64,000 nucleotides of DNA, taken from the NCBI GenBank assembly GCA_015039465.1, contig MU130539.1:109231-173230 (forward strand), in the 5' to 3' direction. The notes beneath the pieces were generated by a model. That model was not told the DNA's origin. It ran no database searches and saw nothing but the letters and a program-made list of their open reading frames with translations. Source of the stretch: Phlegmacium glaucopus (lineage: Eukaryota > Basidiomycota > Agaricomycetes > Agaricales > Cortinariaceae). The number at the start of each line of letters is the position of its first letter. Position 1 is the stretch's first letter. Shown here one piece after another: positions 11,668 to 24,915 of the stretch. Position numbers and translations under genes: made by a program.

Positions 11668-14600
11668 ATGCAGGTAGACTCTGAACACAAACATAGGAAA
11701 GGGAAGGAACTACCTCAACGAGATTTGCAGCCAACAGATCTCGACGAGAAACTTACAGCACTTCGTAGAAGAACAGCGTGGTCAGCACTACTTTATAACT
11801 CTCTCTCTCTCTTCTTCACATCTCTAACAAATCCTTGATTTCAGTTCAACGCGTCCTAGAGATAAAGCGGAGCGAATGCAACAATCACCAATATCAAGTC
11901 ATCCTCGGATAGAACGTTCTCCAAAGTCGACTGCCTTACCATCAGTCCCCCCTCGTCAATCCCCTTCGTCTCCTCGAAGACATGTTTCTCCACATGTCGT
12001 TATCTCTCGTCCAATTCCGGAGGCTGATCCGGAGGATTTCTCTCGCAGACTCAAGATCTCTTCCTCTCCCTCTCCAAGGCCTTCGCAGTCTAATAATTCA
12101 CATAAAGCTAGAAAGCTTTTCAATCCAGACACAGACCCAATTCCTATGAGACGAATAGCCGAACCAGAATCCATATCAGAGTCCACAGGCACCCCACAAG
12201 CTTCCCGTCCTCCTCCCCCATCATCAAATCACAGAGATGAGAGAGGTAATACTGCCCGTCAATTATTCGATCATCGAAAGGACGACGCGGTTCGGTTCTC
12301 CGTAATGGCCAGACCTCAGCTATCGGCACCTGGTCGACCATCTCCTACACCAAAGTCTTCCGGAGATTATGTATCTGCTTCATCGACTTCATCCTATGCT
12401 GCTTCCATTTCTTCATCTGCCTTCACACTCTCGTCCACAACCGACGGTTCATCTGCTTCATCTGCCCTCTTCGACGGAAGACCAAACCAAGAGCAAGCCG
12501 GCAACAGCGTCTTCTCCGTTCAATTAAAGAAATTGTACCGAGAAATCACAAACCTCGAAACAAAGGTCAAGCAAGAAGATTCCATGGACGACACAGACGA
12601 CCTCATGAGCAGCAGAGTCGTGCTCAAGGGCAAAGAGGTAGAAAACGAAGACCTCGAAAAAGAAAAATGGAAGAAACAAATGAATGATCATAAAATGTTA
12701 GTACCACGCTTATCTCTGGGAAAAATTTCACATTTAAAACGGATATATATACTAGTTTGGCCGAAAACATCCACAATCTCCTTGAAATCTCATTATCACC
12801 CTCCGTTCCGGCATCTCTCCGAAATATCCCCACCAAGTATAACATCATTGTTCGTTTATGGACTTACGCTTTCCACAAACTACTCGAATCCCTCCGTCGC
12901 GCTGCTTTTGCTTCCCCATTGGCTTTCGAACATCTTCAGGAATTCATATATTACGCCTACACATTCTATACAGGTCTTCTTGAAGAACCCAATCTTAACC
13001 CTTTTAAATCTGGATGGCTAGAAGCTCTGGGAGATCTTGCCTGGTATCGGATGGCAGTAGCTGCCATGGTGAATGGTGATACCGGCGGTAAAGGTGGGCT
13101 TACTATTAAGGCTGTGTCAGAAGCTACTGCGGCCGAGCCTTTGGAGAAGGAGAAGGACGCCGGGATATCACCTTCTGGTTCTGCGAAATCAGTGAGCGAT
13201 GCTCCTGCTGCAAGAATTGATGATAGTCCGTCTCCAAGTATCGGGGTTGCGGCCGCGCGTTTGTTGGAAGTGGAACCTGAGAAAGAACGATGGAGGAATA
13301 TCGCTAGAGATTGGTATGCCGCTGGGATAGCTGAGCAACCCGGTACGGGGAAGTTGCATCATCATATGGGTCTGCTGTCGAGGGAGGTGGAAGGTGAAGA
13401 GTTACGAGGAGTGTATCATTTTGTTAAAAGGTACATTGTTTTAGAATTGATCTGCAATCTATCACCACTGATTTACTCCTTTTCTTGCCAGTATGACGAC
13501 CCTACATCCATTCCCTACATCTCGCGAATCTATCCTCCCCATCTGGTCACATGCTGCCCAAGCACGTCGCTCCATACCCGACGCCAAAGCCTCAGATCTC
13601 TTCGTCCTCCTCCACGGAATGCTATTCACCAACATCCAACTGGACGATTTCCAACCCACCCTTGCACGATTCATCGAGCGCCTAGAGATCGAGGGCGCAG
13701 AAGAACGTGAATGGATCATGATGGGAATCGTTAACATTGCTTCTATTATGGAATATGGGAGACCGGGGGGTGTACTTAGGAAGGTGGGGTGTGTGGGATC
13801 GAAGGAAGTCGGTGGGCATGGATCCCAGGCTGCTAGTGCTATTGCTATGAGGGTGCAAGCGAAGAAAGTGGCTGCTGGGATTTCGGAGTCAAGGACAACG
13901 CTTGGAGGTGAGGGTGAGGAGAGGATGGATGTTGACGGCGAACCTCATGGGCATCATCTGAGTCATCTGAACCATCATCCCTCGAGGAGCATGGATAGTA
14001 TTATGAAATCACCTACACTACCTGATGCCGAGCCGCAGACTAGTGATGGAACTGGTGAAGACTCGAATGTTGATGGTATCCCCGACCAACCTCCAGCTTT
14101 CAAATTCGCATTACAACTAGCCTTCTCGATGCTTTCATACGTTCTACGCCACCCTACTCGTAAACCATCCCAATATGCTCGATCAACATTGAACCCCTAC
14201 CTAACCGTCATCTTGACATTCCTCGCTACCGTTCTTAAACATCGTCCGACCTTGGAGACTTTGGAGCGAAGTATCCCATGGGCGGATCTCGCTTCCTTCT
14301 TTGCTGTTGTGCCTAGGAAGATAATGATCAACCAAGGGTTGATGATATCACCCAACAACAACAGCCCACGAAATGTCGAGCGGTGGATTATGCTTACTAG
14401 TGGATGTCCGCCACCATTACCTGAGGATTGGTGTTTACGTGGCATGGAATGGGTTGGAAGGAAAGTTTTTGAGAGAGGGTTTTGGAAGAGTGGGGACGAG
14501 AAGAAGGCTGAACTTGAAGTTTTGGAGATGATCGAAGGGAAGGCGTTGACGGATGGAACTATTGAGGATGATGATGGAGATGATGGTGGTGCTAATAGAA

Positions 14601-15715
14601 CCTCTTCTTCGGCGTTGTCGGGAAGTGGGAGCGAGTTGGTTAGGCGTTGGGTGAGGATTATACGATGTGGAGTTAATATTGCTGGTGCTGTTGATGGATT
14701 TAATTGGGTGGAGGGGACTAGGGAGTGGAATGTTGAAGGCAAGCTTGCGGAGAAGGAGACACAGTGGAAAGAAGAGGATCAAGCTGAACGGGAAGAGGAG
14801 GAGAGGAGAAGAATGGGTAGGAGGTGGACTGAAGATCCTATGGATGTGGATGATGATGCGGATGAGGATGATGATAGTGTCTCCGAAGAGAGTGAGGACG
14901 ACGAAAATGATTCGCAGGAGATCAAAGCCTTGAAGGTAAGTCGCTTTTTTGTTGGCAGGAACTGGGTAGCTCATTTTCTCTTAGGCTCGTCGAAGATATT
15001 TGAAGAGTCTACTTCAATCCGCTAAACGCGGGGATGCTACTATTAGTTCATCACCACCCCACCGTCGTCCCAGAGCCCATGCGCCGAAGAAGACCATCGA
15101 TTCCAGAGCTCCATTATCCATCACCCCCGGATACACAGTCCTCGTCGTAGACACCAACATCCTCCTCTCATCCTTATCAATGGTCTCTTCCCTCATCGAA
15201 AGTCTGCGTTGGACCATCATCGTTCCCCTCCCTGTCATAATGGAACTCGACGGACTCTCCGCCAACACTTCCCAGCTGGGAGAAGCAGCTCAAACAGCCA
15301 TGGCATATATGTCTTCCCACATCCGGTCTCATGCCCTTTCTTTGAAAGTACAAACTTCAAAAGGAAATTATCTTACAAGTTTAAGCGTGAGGACGGAGGA
15401 AGTGCAATTTGATAAGAATCGTTCCAGTGTGGAGAAGAATATGGATGATCTTATACTTAAAGCTGCTATTTGGCAGGACGATCATTGGGTTGATCGATCT
15501 GTTATGCTTAAGGCTGAAACAGTTGTTCCTACCGGTGCTGTTAAAGTTGTTTTGTTGAGTTTGGATCGAAATCGTATGTGTCTGCTGCTCTTACTACCTT
15601 TCGGAAGAGCTGACAGATCGGCTTTTTTTTTCTAGTTCGTCTCAAAGCACGTTCAAGACAACTACCAGCAGCTAGCGAGAAAGATCTAGCAACGCTTCTG
15701 GCCACGGCTAGATGA
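11668..15715 (+). CDS. SMG6: EST1/SMG6-like protein with C-terminal PIN nuclease
   Basis: Nonsense-mediated mRNA decay factor of the EST1/SMG5-7 family with an endonuclease domain, acting on translating mRNA in the cytoplasm (EST1 relatives also act at telomeres). The N-terminus is a long Ser/Pro-rich disordered region. From about 12490 a helical 14-3-3/TPR-like EST1 domain follows (VFSVQLKKLYREITNLETK, SGWLEALGDLAWYRMAVA, ERWRNIARDWYAAGIAEQPG, GKLHHHMGLLSREVEG). The central part continues to an acidic Asp/Glu tract near 14840. The C-terminal PIN domain begins TPGYTVLVVDTNILLSSL near 15120, with MELDGL, NMDDLILKAA and, after a last intron, LLSLDRNLRLKAR. The three PIN acidic positions (VDTN, DD, SxD) appear kept. 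The stop is at 15713-15715. Introns fall near 11780, 12700, 13430, 14935 and 15575. The start at 11668 is inferred; an in-frame ATG at 11626 is an alternative. Confidence 0.87.
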
Positions 15716-16242
15716 GGACATCTCTCCTATCATCCGCTCAAGAGATAATTTGGTCGTTTCTCACTCGTGGCTCCTTTAACACGTCTTTCGGCGTTGAAAT
15801 CGAGATCTTTAATCGATGCAGCGGGGTCACCTGCTGTTGAAGGCGTCGTCGGAACCTAGCTGTCACCTCATTTGGTTGGCTGATGGGTGAGCCAGTCAGT
15901 CAATATCACATCGATCTGGGACAGTACCCTCGATTCTGAGCCGTAGGACCGGCTCCGACGACCCACATTCAGACAGCGGAGTCGTTGGTTTGCATGGGTT
16001 TGCATGGGCTGCTGGAAATGTTTTGTGGACATGTATTTAATGCAACACCTCAACTATATATCTTTCTCCATCACCACAAATCCATTTTTTCCCCTTTTTC
16101 TTTCTTGTTTTTAATACCCCCCATCGTTCGTTATATCTACCCTTCATCTCAGTTTTTTCATGGTCGCACTATCAATTGTTTTTCATATAATCTGCAACGA
16201 CAATACATGGCTTTTTTCGAAACGTAATTTACAGATCTGATG
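15716..16242. other. Convergent 3' intergenic region
   Basis: About 530 bases between the 3' ends of the SMG6-like gene and the DOMON/b561 gene. T-rich tracts near 16080-16160 are suited to polyadenylation signals on either strand. No gene was recognised. Confidence 0.5.
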
Positions 16243-17901
16243 TCAAACCGAATTTGTATCGTGAGCATGGTCTACTGCCTCCCCTTCTTCCTGGAGTAGC
16301 TGAGAGGATTGCGCGTTTGCCTCGGTTGCTGTGTCTGGTAGACGGATATATCTAGCCTCCTGTTCTAGTCTTAGTTGGCGGGGGAGCAGCACATAGCCTC
16401 CAAAATAAGCTAGGGGTAACAACTGCGGTAAAATATCAATATCAGTCTTCTCTGATGTCTATCAATTGTTCCTTAGATCACGTACCACTATCCATACATG
16501 CCACAAAGGATAAGCCCAAGGTGTTATGGGTGGACGTCCAGTTAGAGTTTCCCACCATTGCAAACCACTGCGGACCTAGGGTTTGAATACAAGTCAATTC
16601 ATATGTGTTCGTGCGTTTCAAGTTGATTTGTCAAGGCTTACTTGAAAAAATGAGAGCCCAATAATAGAAACGCCGAGGCAGATATGGAGAATGTTGACTG
16701 GTGGGTGAGGATGAGTGACGGGGCCTATCTTAGCCAACTTGGTGAATCGTTCGTGGATGTAGTGTCCCAGTGCCACCTGTGCATAGTACAAGAAGAGAAG
16801 AATAACGCCACAAACCTATAAAAAAGAAAGCTTTGTGAGTTACATACTTTCCGACTATGATGGACTTACTTCATGAGAATTGGCTAAATGGATTCGGAAC
16901 GTCGGTTTCATGTAAACAATGACTGGACCAAGGAGGACTCCGACAGTAATGACAGGTAATGCAATAGCCATATTAGAGACCCAATGCGCTTTGAACCATT
17001 TAGGAGTGAAAGCCCTTCCCCATCGACCTATTAGGGAACCTGCAGGTAGAAGAACCAAAAATCCCAGCGAAACAAGGGAAGCATGTAATACGATGACCTT
17101 CTCGTTGCTAGTCAACTTGCCGGTGGCTGGCTTTGGTTGGGGAGCAGGCGTATTGTAGACGGGAGGCACGAATTCTTTGGTTAGATCAAATGTGAGGTAG
17201 CCAACTCCGTTATGCTGGGTAAGGGTAGCATCTGGCGCCTTATCTGGGAGGACGGAAGAATGGGCGAATACCAGTGATTCACTGGGATTTTTACTCTGTA
17301 ACAAGGTGCGGTTGGCGGGAATCTGGAAGGTATATGTAGTAGAATTGGCTGGACGTTTCTACAAATAATTGTTCGAGTCCAACTCGCACTAATAGCGACT
17401 CATATAGTACTCACGATCAAATTGTTGGGCTTAGCAATAGTTGCCAGCCGGGGGGGTGCATCGTCTAGATTTGGCTCAAAATATCCACTAGCATAACGTT
17501 GAGACAATGTTGTGGTTCCATCTTGATTGTGCCACATGATAACTGAGTGGGTATGGATCATATGGCGCCCGAATCCCCTGACCGTTATGATAATAAATAT
17601 CATAGCTACCATAACATGGTAAGACCGCTCCGACTTACAGAGCCATCCAACCATTGGATTTTGTTAGGCTGGTCATCTCATCTGCATAGCTGCGGTATCA
17701 ATTCGGAGAGTTCAGAGGATTAGTTGGAAAGGATACTCAACAAGTAACGGTGTCAGCCTCGAGTGTAGCAGAAACGCAGATGGAATGCTTGCACGCTGAG
17801 TCCCCTCGTACTAAGGCGAAGGATATTTGGATCCATTGTAGCCAAATAAGCAAAGTAAAGATGAACCGAGAAAAGGCGGTTGTGAACGTTGGGGAGACCA
17901 T
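16243..17901 (-). CDS. DOMON and cytochrome b561 domain membrane protein
   Basis: Predicted secretory-pathway membrane haemoprotein for transmembrane electron transfer. The N-terminus from 17901 is a signal peptide (MVSPTFTTAFSRFIFTLLIW). A DOMON beta-sandwich follows with KSNGWMALGFGRHM, SVIMWHNQDGTTTLSQRYAS and LTQHNGVGYLTFDL. The b561 membrane part contains several hydrophobic helices with His residues in suitable places to ligate haem b: VLHASLVSLGFLVLLPAG, RIHLANSHEVCG, and VNILHICLGVSIIGLSFFQ. It ends with a short hydrophilic cytoplasmic tail, stop at 16243. Seven or so introns are needed; the join near 17700 uses a GTTGAG donor and is less certain. It is the CBD9-like type of fungal protein but has no cellulose-binding module, so an oxidative carbohydrate role is only possible. 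Confidence 0.85.
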
Positions 17902-18081
17902 TTATCTAGGGTAGGGAGGAAGAAGGGCCTCGTTCTTCTGGGAATAAGTACTGCTGGCTGCATGCTGACATGATGAATGATTCCAGCCGCATAAACCCGG
18001 ACCTGGGTAAGCATCGATTTAGACAGCGAAGCAATGATATTTCTAATATACACAATGAGTTCTTCTATGGGAATCTCTTTT

Positions 18082-18770
18082 TACTCAAAGATCCATTGCT
18101 CTAATACGCTTGTGTATTGGACAACTCCCTCGGGGAACCAACTAATAATACTCAATCAGCCGGGAAATCAAAGCAACAAAAAAAATGACTTACAGCGCGA
18201 TCTCTTTTTCAGCACTCTCGACAGAATCAGATCCATGGCAGACGTTGCGTCCCACTGCAAGACAGAAATCACCACGGATTGACCCTGCAAAAAATCTATG
18301 TCAGCCGACTCGCCGAAATGAACAATTCAACCAATTTCAACGGACCGACAGCAGAAGCAAGTGGGTTGGTGGCGCCAAGCATAACACGACCAGTCTTAAC
18401 AGCATCGAGTCCTTGCCAAACCATCGCGACCACAGGACCAGAGGCCATGTACTTGATCAAACCAGGGAAGAACGGCTTTCCCTTGAGATCAGCATAGTCT
18501 ATACACGACATCGAGATTAGATCAAATGGGATTGCGCGAAAAAAAAAAAGTGGCATACGCTTCTCGAGATGTGCCTCTGTGGATTGAACGAGCTTGAGCG
18601 CGATCAGCTTGAAACCGCGCTCCTCGAACCTGGAGATGATTTTACCGACGAGGTTGCGTTGAACCCCGTCAGGCTAATAATATGAAGCGCATTAATGATC
18701 TAATGGATTCTTGAAATCAGGGAATGTATCTTACCTTGATCATGATGTAGGTGCGCTCAGTGATAGACAT
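18082..18770 (-). CDS. NDK1: Nucleoside diphosphate kinase
   Basis: Transfers the terminal phosphate from NTPs to NDPs through a phosphohistidine. Exon 1 from 18770 encodes [12 protein letters not shown] and is spliced to [20 protein letters not shown]. Further exons give [38 protein letters not shown] and [20 protein letters not shown]; the His in NVCHGSD is the active residue. The last exon encodes [19 protein letters not shown]. About 155 residues, the normal size for the family. It has four introns. It shares a 163-base divergent promoter with QCR7. Confidence 0.95.
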
Positions 18771-18933
18771 GGTAGTTGTACGTTGAAGTAGGATATCAAG
18801 ATGTGAAAGATTTTTTTATACTTTGCGGTATCTCTTTGATACCTGCCACATCTTCCAAATACGGACACACACCAGATCCGGAAATGTCCGTCGAGCTCCT
18901 GCTCAACAACTTACTTGGTGTTTCTACTAAAAA

Positions 18934-19493
18934 ATGTTCGGTCCTCTGGGCTTGTCTCTCGCTCCATACGTTAATTCATCTAGGACATTGTCCAGATGGA
19001 TCGCGCCTATTGCCAACTGGTACGCGAATGCCTCGGGTTACAGAAAATATGGCTTCAAGTATGATGACTTGTGTATGCAGTCCCAGCTCATTAGAAATCG
19101 GCATCTTTCGCTCACCTACTTTTCTTTCTTGTTTTAGTGGTTGAAGAAACTCCAGACGTTCAGCGAGTATGCATAATTTTCCATATGCCTACAAAACTTT
19201 CCATTCATCGTATACCGAACTAGGCTTTGGGGCGGTTGACCCTCAAAGAACAATACGACCGCGCGTACCGTCTGAAGCGGGCTTCGCAAGCAAGCGTCCT
19301 CCACGCTCCGATACCAAAAGAACAATGGATCCAGCCCTCCGAGGTGTGTGCACTCGTACTTACTACTTACCTATGCATTATCAGCTCACACGTCATGTAG
19401 GATGTTCGATATCTGAAGCCCCACGTAGTCGAGGTGGTGAAGGAGGAGAATGAGAGGAAGATGTGGGACAATATCGCTGTTGCAAGGAAATAA
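18934..19493 (+). CDS. QCR7: Cytochrome bc1 complex subunit 7
   Basis: Matrix-side subunit of respiratory complex III (UQCRB/Qcr7). Four exons join in frame: MFGPLGLSLAPYVNSSRTLS through FKYDDL; LVEETPDVQR; ALGRLTLKEQYDRAYRLKRA through KEQWIQPSE; and DVRYLKPHVVEVVKEENERK to the TAA at 19491-19493. About 120 residues, as expected. The exon holding LVEETPDVQR is only about 28 bases long. No cleavable presequence, which is normal for this subunit. Divergent from NDP kinase. Confidence 0.94.
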
Positions 19494-19669
19494 TTTTCAA
19501 ATTTAGACTTTCTGTTCTCAACGTGTCGGAATCCCTCTACCGCAATCAACCCACTCAGAGAGTGTATCCAACTATCATGCGTCTAGAGATTGTCATTCAT
19601 TCTATTTATTCCACATGGGCTATATTCATTCAATCCAAAAATCCAAAAATTAAGCTTATATCGCTTCAT

Positions 19670-22568
19670 TCACAGATGAAAGGCTTTAACGAGGGGAGAG
19701 ACAACTTCGCCACCTTTCTTCTTATAGAACTCGACGACTTTCTTGCCGACGACTGCGATGTCTATTCGAAGTCAAGTCCATTAGAAGTTGGGCTCTGCTT
19801 ATATAAGACAACGACGTACTCGAGCCAGTGATACCGAATTTCTCGTACACCTTCTGGTAGGGACCAGATGAACCCCATGCAGTCAGACCAAATTGCTACA
19901 ATGACAGTCAGGCCAAAGGTCCCAACGCTATAGTAATCAAAAAATACCTCATGACTGTACTTTTGCCATCCAAGTGTCTAAAGAAATTTTGTCAGGAAAT
20001 CCAAAGCCTTGGGCATGGTAAGGCGCAAACTCACGGAAAGAGCCTCTAGCGAAAGAATCGGTGCCCCACTCCTTAAAACACTCAGTCGGTAGGCTTCATC
20101 TTGCTGGTCAAACGTCAGCCAGCACGGCAGGCTGACGACCCGTGTCCTGATACCCTCCGCCTTGAGCTTGGAAGCAGCTTCAAGAGCGATGCTGACCTCA
20201 CTGCCAGAGCTGACAATGGTCAAGTCCTCATTGACCTCCTCATGAAGAACGTAACCCCCACGAACAGCCCTCTCGATCGTAGATCCTTCCAGGTTGGGAA
20301 GGTTTTGACGAGAGAGGGAGAGGACGGATGGAGTCTTGTTGGATTTGAGGGCGACGTAGTATGCAGCAGAGGTTTCGTTGCCGTCAGCTGGACGCCAGAA
20401 GGCAACGTTTGGAGTTGCACGCAATGCGGCGGCAGTCTCAACAGGTTGATGTGTAGGACCATCCTCTCCAAGACCGATGGAATCATGAGTAGCTGCATGT
20501 AAGATGTGAATTATAATTTAGAAATAAGTCCCGATCTTACTTACCGACCCAGATCACTTGGTGCCCGCTCAGCGCAGACAATCTTACGGCACCAGATGCG
20601 TATGAAATGAAGTTCTAAAAAAACTACGTCAGACAACGATACCCAGTTTTATAGCGATAAACCCCCACCAAGAAAGTGGCCACGAATGGGATTATTCCGC
20701 CGTATGCTGACAACCCATTAGCGATGGCTCCCATTCCATGCTCACGAACACCATATCTAATATATGTGCCGGCGTAGTTTCCAAGGCCAGTGTTAGGAGG
20801 CTGGAAATCAACGGAATTCTTGACCTTTGTCAGATTGCTGCTAGTCAAATCGGCCGAACCACCGATCAATTCTGGAATGGCCGGGACGATGGAATTTAAC
20901 ACAATTTCAGAGAATTTACGAGATGCCTGAGCCGCGTCGGTGGTCTTGTAGACCGGCAACTTGTGTTCCCAGTCTTGAGGAAGCTGCCCGGCGATTCGGC
21001 GAGTGAGCTCGGCGTGCTCTTTGGGATATTTCTGGCCATATTCAGCAAGAAGAGCGTGCCATTTTGCCTCTAAAGCTGCACCACGCTTTCCGAACTCGCC
21101 GTAGAAGTCGTATGTTGCTTGAGGAACGTGGAACTTCTGACCAGGAGCAAAGCCAAATTTAGTCTTCAAGGCCTCAATATCATCAGGCTTGAGCGCTGGG
21201 TAGTAACACAATCAGATAGGTCATAACGTTTAATAATGGTCTAGAAACATACGTGAACCATGAACGCCGTGCGTTCCCTGTTGCTTTGATCCGTACCCAA
21301 TGGTCGTCCTTAAGCGGATGATGGTAGGCTTGCTCTTCTCTTTGCGCGCTTCGGAAATTGCGTTATAAATCCCAGAAAGGTCTCTGTAAACCTGGTGAGT
21401 GAATTATCTGATATCCAATATGATGAACTAACGTGTCGCCATCATTTACGTGAAGAACCTGCCAGCCATAGGCAAGGAAGCGTTGTTCCACGTTCTCCGT
21501 GAATGCAACGGCTGTATCTCCGTCAATCGAGATATCTGTAACATTGTTAGTTCGAAAATTGGGAATCACATGTTCCAGTACACACGGTTATCGTCGTAGA
21601 TCTGGCATGATGTTATTTAGCCAAGGAAGATTGGCAGAGGGCACGAATGTACTTACGACAATCAAATTACCAAGTTGAAGGTGGCCTGCAAGACTGGCAG
21701 CTTCGCTCGCCACACCTTCCATGAGACAACCATCTCCAGTGAAGACTGAACGACATGGGTCAAAAAATGATAAATTTCAAGATAATGGATAAGCTGGGTA
21801 CCGTATGTGTAATTGTTGATAAGGTCGAACCCATCCTTGTTGTATACGGCAGCGAGATGTGCTTGTGCAATAGCCAAGCCCACGCCGTTAGCAAAGCCTT
21901 GACCAAGAGGCCCCGTGGTGACTTCAATGCCTATTTAAGATTCAAATTAACGTAATAGATTAACTTCAAGGTAAAGTGAGGTTTACCGTCTGTATGATTT
22001 GCCTCAGGATGACCGGGAGTTTTTGAATCAAGTTGGCGGAAAGCTTTCAGGTCATCTAATGACAACTTGTAACCCAAAAGATGGAGAAGGATGTATTGAA
22101 GCGCGCATCTAGATTCGACACTAAATTTCTGCCAGAGAGTAGCATTGTTTCCCATTTCACTCACGCATGTCTGGAAATTGGAATGATATTTAAAATTATG
22201 AACAATAATCACAGCAAAAGGCGTGCTTACCCGTTTGATAAGACGAATCTATCACGATTAAACCATTTAGAGTTTTTGGGGTTGGCGTTGAGGAACCTGG
22301 TCATTAAAATAAGGAATACGTGCACGACGATCGCTTGAGGATCAAAAAAATATGCTACATACCGCGAAAAAAGGACATGAGAAACAGGTGCCAGACCCAG
22401 AGGTGCACCTAAAGTCATAGAGCTTCATTAGGATTCAAAATCCAACAGACAATTAATTGACGACAAACCAGGATGGCCAGAGTTGGCCTTTCCAACTACA
22501 TCGACTGCAAGAGTACGAATAGTGGCGATGGCGACGTCGTCAGCTGGGTTGGAGGGGAAATTGGACAT
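19670..22568 (-). CDS. TKL1: Transketolase
   Basis: Thiamine-diphosphate enzyme of the non-oxidative pentose phosphate pathway, transferring two-carbon ketol units. From 22568 it starts [20 protein letters not shown], then [20 protein letters not shown] and [12 protein letters not shown]. The TPP/Mg motif is [16 protein letters not shown] near 21730, followed by NLIVIYDDN. Later blocks are [16 protein letters not shown] near 21280, [15 protein letters not shown] near 20850, [16 protein letters not shown] near 20740, and [20 protein letters not shown] near 20000. The protein ends SPLVKAFHL with the stop at 19670. About twelve introns. All hallmark motifs are intact. It shares a short 120-base divergent promoter with CMC2. 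Confidence 0.95.
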
Positions 22569-22688
22569 GGTCACGTAGAAACCTTGATTTGACCCAAATC
22601 AAGATTTTATCTCTGGTATTATCTGGATCTAATCAATTCAATTACTAATACATGGGAACAGGTCCGTGATATACCTGGTTCCTTCCAA

Positions 22689-23031
22689 ATGCACCCACAG
22701 CTGTCTGACAAAAAGCTAGGTTGATTCATTTGCTGTTAGGTTTTTGTTACCACGTCACGAATTGAAAAAAAAGTATGCAGAGAGTTCATCGAGGCGCTAG
22801 AGAAATGTCATGCGAGTGGATGGAAGAAGTTCTTTGGGGGATGCAACGTGCAAAAAAACCAGCTCAACCATTGTTTGCGAACTGAGGTACGGTTTTGAAA
22901 GTTGCTTCATATAGGCAAACTCTAATGCTATATCTCAGCGTATTGCCCGATCAACGGAAAACAGGAAAGCATCTAAAGAGCGTAATTTAAGAACAAATCA
23001 GGCTCTGCGGGAATTCCGTGAGGCCTCTTAA
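22689..23031 (+). CDS. CMC2: COX assembly protein CMC2, twin CX9C
   Basis: Intermembrane-space protein for cytochrome c oxidase assembly, imported by the Mia40 disulfide relay. Three exons (22689-22719, 22774-22886, 22939-23031) join to 78 residues beginning MHPQLSDKKLVCREFIEALE. Two CX9C pairs are visible, CREFIEALEKC and CNVQKNQLNHC, with the typical HASGWKKFFGG between them. The rest is a basic helix, ERIARSTENRKASKERN. The first exon has only 31 bases, so the gene is invisible to single-frame searches. Divergent from transketolase. Confidence 0.93.
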
Positions 23032-23862
23032 TGTTCAACCGGTCCTATATACATCTTGTATCATTGTCCTAATTATCTCAATCCAGCCTTACAATCCCAC
23101 GTCCCTCAGTCTGCGACTCTTATCTGTGTTCCTGGCGTCTATTCATAGCAAAGGTTCCCAACGACATGCTTGACAGCCTATAACGTTCACCTCCGTTGGC
23201 AACTCATACTACAGTTTAGCTGAACCTCCTTTATGGGAATACACACCCGTTTTACTCGGCTCGGAGACATCCCTTTCTCTCGCTTGCTACCACAACTGGT
23301 TCATCTCCTCGGCTCACACACGCTGTGGGTCTTACAAAGCGCGAATTTGAGAACATTGTAGTGGCACTCGGCATCGGCACGCCGGCACTGGTCTCCAAGC
23401 GCTGGTAGAGGTCAAGATTATGGTGGCCTCCTGTACCAACGTGGACCTCCACGTTACACTGTTGACAGTGAACGTGTTGGAATTCCTAGAATAACTGAAA
23501 CTATGGCAAAGAAAAAGTAATGTTCAGGCTTAACTTTCGTTGGTACTGCCGAGACAATTGGTGCAAGGCCAATCGAAAAAATCTTACAGACATTCTTCGA
23601 AAATAGACCTGTGAACGATTGCAGGACTCGAGATAAAGATATCTGGGTTCTTAGTCAAGCTTATAAGATGAAAGTAAGTATACATGTTCAGGATTTGTTG
23701 TCCGCACTTCATTCACGAAGTTATCCAATATTAATAATTAATAAGTAGTTCATATCTCAATCCTAGGTTTAGGGGTCATAGGAAAATACTTCAGGGAGCC
23801 ACGTTCGTTCAGTGGTACTGCAGCGTCAATAGAATTGTGTCTGTCTTTACATGGAAAAAAAA
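23032..23862. other. Intergenic region with two small hairpins
   Basis: No gene was recognised. Two adjacent perfect-arm inverted repeats lie near 23437-23470: AACGTGGA-CC-TCCACGTT and CACTGT-TG-ACAGTG. Otherwise unremarkable. Confidence 0.4.
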
Positions 23863-24756
23863 TCACGTCGATGGGTTCGGGATGCGAATTAACCAAGGCG
23901 TGACCTTCGCATTCAAAACCCGTAGGAAAGAAGCACCGAACCAATTTGGCAACTCTTGTCCATCCCATTGATCCACAAGTCGGATAATCTTCTCATTCTC
24001 GTCCATATCAACGACGATTATAGACTCGATGGTCTTGTTAAAAAAAAAAACGAAATGGTTCGTTGAAAGCATAGGGGGGTTGGAAGTGCGATGACGTACT
24101 TTTTTCTTCTTCCACAAACGAGTCGTATATTCTTGGACTTGATGATAAATCAGACGATTTGGAGCATGTGTGGATGACATCACGCGTTTTGAAACTTGTT
24201 CAGAGTGAGAAAAAAACTTTGGCTACGGACGCCGTTTACATAAGTTGAGCAGGGATAGAAAGGTTCACGGACCATTGCAAACCACTGGGAGAGGTTGTCA
24301 ATTTTAATCTTGAAGGCTCGACTGCCATCCGACTCACCTGGGCTGCGTATTCATCAAAGCCTTTACACTTGGAAAGTGGATCCTAGTTGTTCGGCGATTA
24401 CCCCATACTTTCTGATAGATAATGTATAATGAATGTACCTCAAATTCAGCGTCTCTGTGCCATGATCTCTCGAAGATTTCCCGGGTTGGTCGACAACAAT
24501 AGAGTTCTGTTAAATCCTCCAGAATACGTTGGTGACAATGCTCAATCTCGGTATGTTGTTTGGAAGAGCTATTCCTTCTGTGCTGCAATAACGTCTCTGA
24601 ATCTACTTTGATGCCGGAGTAATGTGCGCCTCCCGCGGCTGATTCGACGAGTGCTGGTGTAGGCATTGTCAATATTGAACGGTGATACGTCTGTGAGGGG
24701 GGCGATGGTGACCGGGGAGAATTTGGAGAACTGGAACTGGAACGGCAGTCTGACAT
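23863..24756 (-). CDS. SnoaL/NTF2-like fold protein, unknown function
   Basis: A basidiomycete-type conserved protein of about 215 residues. The N-terminus from 24756 is Ser/Pro-rich (MSDCRSSSSSPNSPRSPSPP). The folded part has LEDLTELYCCRPTREIFERS, WHRDAEFEDPLSKCKGFDEY, FFSHSEQVSKRVMSSTHAPN, VQEYTTRLWKKKKTIESIIV and RLVDQWDGQELPNWFGASF, which is the helix-plus-curved-sheet layout of NTF2-like or DUF2358-type domains. Four introns are visible. No catalytic residues can be assigned. A further in-frame ATG at 24828 would lengthen the N-terminus. Confidence 0.7.
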
Positions 24757-24915
24757 TGTGATAGGGATGAAAGGACTCGAGGTATGAAAGGACTCGAGGT
24801 ATGACGTAAAAGAGTCAATAAATATCACGTGTTCGGAAGGAACAACAGCATTTACAACATTACTTTAACAGTCAAAGACTTTCCAACAGTATACAGAGAT
24901 ATTAGCACGTTTTTA

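Noticed and set aside
12624..12848. Minus open frame inside the SMG6-like gene
   Set aside because: It is antisense to the well-supported EST1 domain and has no family signature.
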